Shown in pieces: positions 5,831 to 7,729 of a stretch of DNA of 7,729 nucleotides. The notes below the pieces were generated by a model. It saw nothing but the letters and a program-made list of their open reading frames with translations. It had not been told where the DNA came from and searched no databases. The stretch comes from Thermoplasmatota archaeon (GTDB taxonomy: Archaea; Thermoplasmatota; Thermoplasmata; Thermoplasmatales; Thermoplasmataceae): NCBI GenBank assembly GCA_023379345.1, contig JAMCUV010000043.1, forward strand, positions 1 to 7,729, written 5' to 3'. A program made the translations under genes and the position numbers. Positions within the stretch are counted from its first letter, which is position 1. The number at the start of each line of letters is the position of its first letter.

Positions 5831-5866
5831 GGGATAAGACCTCTATCATCTCTGGTGCCTTATCTC
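5831..5866. terminator. Stem-loop between convergent ATPase and UspA genes
   Basis: GGGATAAG (5831-5838) pairs with CTTATCTC (5859-5866), with one G-T pair, and is extended inside by ACC/GGT past a 2-base bulge. The right arm covers the UspA stop codon. Neither side is followed by a T tract, so it may act as a barrier or 3' stabiliser rather than a classic terminator. The rest of the 128-base gap (5732-5859) shows only a weak CCCGG/CCGGG inverted repeat (5749-5781) and no gene. Confidence 0.35.
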
Positions 5867-6315
5867 ACTATGAGTACCGAAACCGGAGAGTCGGCGGAAA
5901 CCCTTTCAGACACTGATCCCAGAAGTATTCCCTTGCGGAATCCGTGCTTCCTGTTTCCCATGACTATTAGGTCCCCATTGAACTCCTTTATTGTGTTGAG
6001 TATTGATGAAACAGGCTCACCGGTCCTCACTATTCCATGAACCTTTTCCAGGCCATTGTTCCTGAGTGTTTTTGCAATCTCCTCGATTTTCTCCTTTGAT
6101 TCCTTGACTATTGCATCATTCTGCTCCATCAGTATTTCAGCTGCTCCAGCAGAATCACCAATTGGGGCGTACACAGGCTTGACCACGTTGAGCAGGTAGA
6201 GTGTTGCTTCACCGTTCTGGCCCACCAGAGAGGCTGCAAATTCAACGGCTTTCATTGATTCCTCAGAAAAATCAACTGCGCATATTATGCTCTTAATTTT
6301 TTGCTTCATATCCAT
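5860..6315 (-). CDS. Universal stress protein (UspA family)
   Basis: A single-domain Usp fold of 151 aa, a usual length. Beta strand 1 is KSIICAVDFSEES with the nucleotide-contacting Asp (D15), and YLLNVV follows. The C-terminal phosphate-binding loop reads MGNRKHGFRKGILLGSVSERV, followed by the last strand SVLIVR. In ATP-binding members such as MJ0577 the loop is Gx2Gx9G(S/T). Here the second Gly is Lys, while the first Gly (G120) and the GS pair (133-134) remain, so nucleotide binding is likely but not certain. I start at the ATG at 6315 because GGTGAT lies 4 bases before it. The ATG at 6357 would add 14 residues ahead of the first strand and fits a leaderless reading, since the TATA box lies about 24 bases before it. 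A cytoplasmic stress or nucleotide-sensing role is the family norm. Confidence 0.92.
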   Translation of the reverse strand: MDMKQKIKSIICAVDFSEESMKAVEFAASLVGQNGEATLYLLNVVKPVYAPIGDSAGAAEILMEQNDAIVKESKEKIEEIAKTLRNNGLEKVHGIVRTGEPVSSILNTIKEFNGDLIVMGNRKHGFRKGILLGSVSERVSADSPVSVLIVR

Positions 6316-6319
6316 AGTT

Positions 6320-6325
6320 ATCACC
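6320..6325 (-). promoter_or_regulatory. Shine-Dalgarno site of the UspA gene
   Basis: GGTGAT on the minus strand is followed by AACT and the ATG at 6315. The same motif and similar spacing are seen before the DUF981 gene, which supports this internal start over the ATG at 6357. Confidence 0.5.
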
Positions 6326-6376
6326 ACAGGCCCATTCTCATTTTCAAATCGGCCCATGTTTCTATGACTTATATGA

Positions 6377-6384
6377 TTATAAAT
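6377..6384 (-). promoter_or_regulatory. TATA box of the UspA gene
   Basis: The minus strand reads AATTTATAATC, with ATTTATAA at 6377-6384. It lies between the stop of the upstream radical SAM gene (6404) and the UspA start. Transcription would begin near 6354-6357, giving UspA its own promoter even though the upstream gene lies only about 46 bases away from the first ATG. Confidence 0.55.
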
Positions 6385-6403
6385 TATTACCCTGCAATAT
6401 CAG

Positions 6404-7729
6404 TCACATCCCGTACACTGCCCTTCTCATTCTCTCATAGACTGAATAGATGAAAACCAGGGATGATACACCTGTAATGCCATGTTTCCGGGACCAGTCT
6501 ATCTCCTTAACCAGGTATGTAAGATGGTGGCTCTTGTCCTCGTGAGGCGTGTATTCCTCACCGTTCATATAGCTCATTATATTGTTTATTATCCTGTCTT
6601 TTTCACCGTATTCAATATACCCGAGCCTGCTGCCCACTTCTACCATTTTTATGCCTGACAGGTATGTGGCCTTGACCATTTCTGCCTTTGACATCCACTT
6701 TGTTTCATAGTTCAGGAAGTCGTCCCATGACTTTCCACTGTCCAGCAGGTTATAGTAATCCATGATTTTCCTGGCGAATATGGTGAACCCGTATTTCTCA
6801 GGCATTTCATAAAACAGCGATCCTGGGTCAAGGAATGGTGCAAGGGGCGAGATGAAGCCATATACTGGCATTTCTGCACTACCGTAATCATTGGAGAGAT
6901 GTTCGGAATATGTTGCGTCCCTCATTACGTCCACAACAGTCTGGTTTGGCAGGCCTATGGAAAAGTAGACATCAAACTTCTTTGAGCCATATTCCTTAGC
7001 CAGGGATATCGCTTTCTCAAGCTCCTCGTTGGAATAATACCTTCCAGTGGCATTTCTGATCTTTATGTCGGAAGAATCGGGAGATATCTCGCATGAGAAG
7101 TCGTTGATCTTGCTGGAAAAATACTGGAAATATTCCCTTCCGGGCGGAACGAAATATTCGGTGAGGAGAGGCATGTCCAGTCCTCTTGACTTGAATTCTG
7201 AGAACAGTGACTGGTAATACTTTTCACCGGTCTGGTTTATATCTCCTGCTATGAAAACAGGAGAGTTTATGGTCTCCTTCACTGATTCCAGTTCTTCTGC
7301 CACCCTCTCGGGCGACCTTTTCACCGGAGAGATGGGAAAATACCTGTTCTTGTATGCAAAATTTGATCCGCCGCAGAATCCGCAGTTATACTGGCATCCC
7401 CTCTGAATCAAGGTCATTGCCACTGGGTTCTTTATCCATGCATAATACGGCAGGTGTCCGCGGATATCATGGTATTTGATGGAGTTCCTGACCAGGACCT
7501 TGTAGTTTATGAACACCTGGGCGGTGGGATCGTCGTCCTTCAGGGGTAGGTTTCTCCTTATTTTTCCTCCTTCCCTGTACAGAAGGTTCGGAACATTCTC
7601 GAGGCTGGAACCTTTCTCCACTGCATTGAGCAGGCTTATGAGCTGCTTCTCGACAAAATCTCCGGCCAGGATGAAATCAACTGCCTCATTGCTCTGCATT
7701 ATGTCCTCGGCGAAATACGATGAGGAGAA
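6404..7729 (-). CDS. B12-binding domain / radical SAM protein, Ta0216-like (5' end outside window)
   Basis: The frame is open from the right edge to TGA at 6404-6406, giving 441 visible residues. The ATG at 7699 is internal: ten codons before it (FSSSYFAEDI) are in frame, and the sequence after it (EAVDFILAGDFVEKQLISLL ...) is the end of a B12-binding-type domain. In visible numbering the radical SAM cluster is C112, C116 and C119 in RGCQYNCGFCGG (CxxxCxxC), which would hold a 4Fe-4S cluster and cleave S-adenosylmethionine. Further motifs are FIAGDINQ, CEISPDSSD and FSIGLPNQT along the barrel. The C-terminal region is rich in aromatic and charged residues and ends RMRRAVYGM. It resembles the archaeal B12-binding radical SAM family named after Thermoplasma Ta0216, whose substrate I do not know to have been established. 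Such enzymes often perform methyl transfer or rearrangement, but nothing here identifies the target. Confidence 0.88.
   Translation of the reverse strand, partial: FSSSYFAEDIMQSNEAVDFILAGDFVEKQLISLLNAVEKGSSLENVPNLLYREGGKIRRNLPLKDDDPTAQVFINYKVLVRNSIKYHDIRGHLPYYAWIKNPVAMTLIQRGCQYNCGFCGGSNFAYKNRYFPISPVKRSPERVAEELESVKETINSPVFIAGDINQTGEKYYQSLFSEFKSRGLDMPLLTEYFVPPGREYFQYFSSKINDFSCEISPDSSDIKIRNATGRYYSNEELEKAISLAKEYGSKKFDVYFSIGLPNQTVVDVMRDATYSEHLSNDYGSAEMPVYGFISPLAPFLDPGSLFYEMPEKYGFTIFARKIMDYYNLLDSGKSWDDFLNYETKWMSKAEMVKATYLSGIKMVEVGSRLGYIEYGEKDRIINNIMSYMNGEEYTPHEDKSHHLTYLVKEIDWSRKHGITGVSSLVFIYSVYERMRRAVYGM

Noticed and set aside
5753..6040. Plus-strand 95-codon ORF downstream of the ATPase
   Set aside because: Most of it is antisense to the UspA gene. 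The translation is Ser/Thr/Pro-rich with no recognisable domain.

Overview
The window looks like chromosomal DNA from an acidophilic archaeon of the Thermoplasmatales type. This is inferred from several things: A/T-rich TATA boxes placed about 23-26 bases before starts, Shine-Dalgarno sites of the form GGTGAT next to leaderless-looking starts, a class II tRNA without an encoded CCA end, a DUF981 membrane protein, a plasma-membrane-type P-type proton ATPase, and a B12-binding radical SAM protein resembling the family named after Thermoplasma Ta0216. The exact genus cannot be read from the sequence. No mobile element, CRISPR array, rRNA gene or integration site is visible.

Left part (1-1682): the last 19 codons of a plus-strand gene end at 60. 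Its CxxxxC tail resembles the C-terminal arm of ribonucleotide reductase large subunits. It converges on a FadA-type thiolase on the minus strand, and a 13-bp hairpin lies between the two. The gap upstream of the thiolase holds a possible 34-codon leader ORF whose stop overlaps the preferred thiolase start. A tRNA-Leu(GAG) gene with its own TATA box follows on the plus strand.

Middle (1773-3358): two minus-strand integral membrane proteins of unassigned function, a four-helix orphan and a six-helix DUF981 protein. Each has its own promoter-like or terminator-like signals. The DUF981 gene is divergent from the ATPase.

Right part (3259-7729): a complete P3A-type H+-ATPase (790 aa) is preceded by a leaderless-looking 38-codon ORF that runs into its start, and the ATPase start codon lies in a 6-bp hairpin. 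The ATPase converges on a universal stress protein (UspA family). Upstream of that, on the same strand, is a B12-binding radical SAM protein whose N-terminus lies outside the window.

The genes do not form one obvious pathway. Most look like separately transcribed housekeeping or physiology genes: acyl-CoA metabolism, proton extrusion, stress response and an unknown radical reaction. The least explained signals are the two short ORFs that overlap the starts of the thiolase and the ATPase, and the hairpin over the ATPase start. No clearly new multi-gene system is visible.
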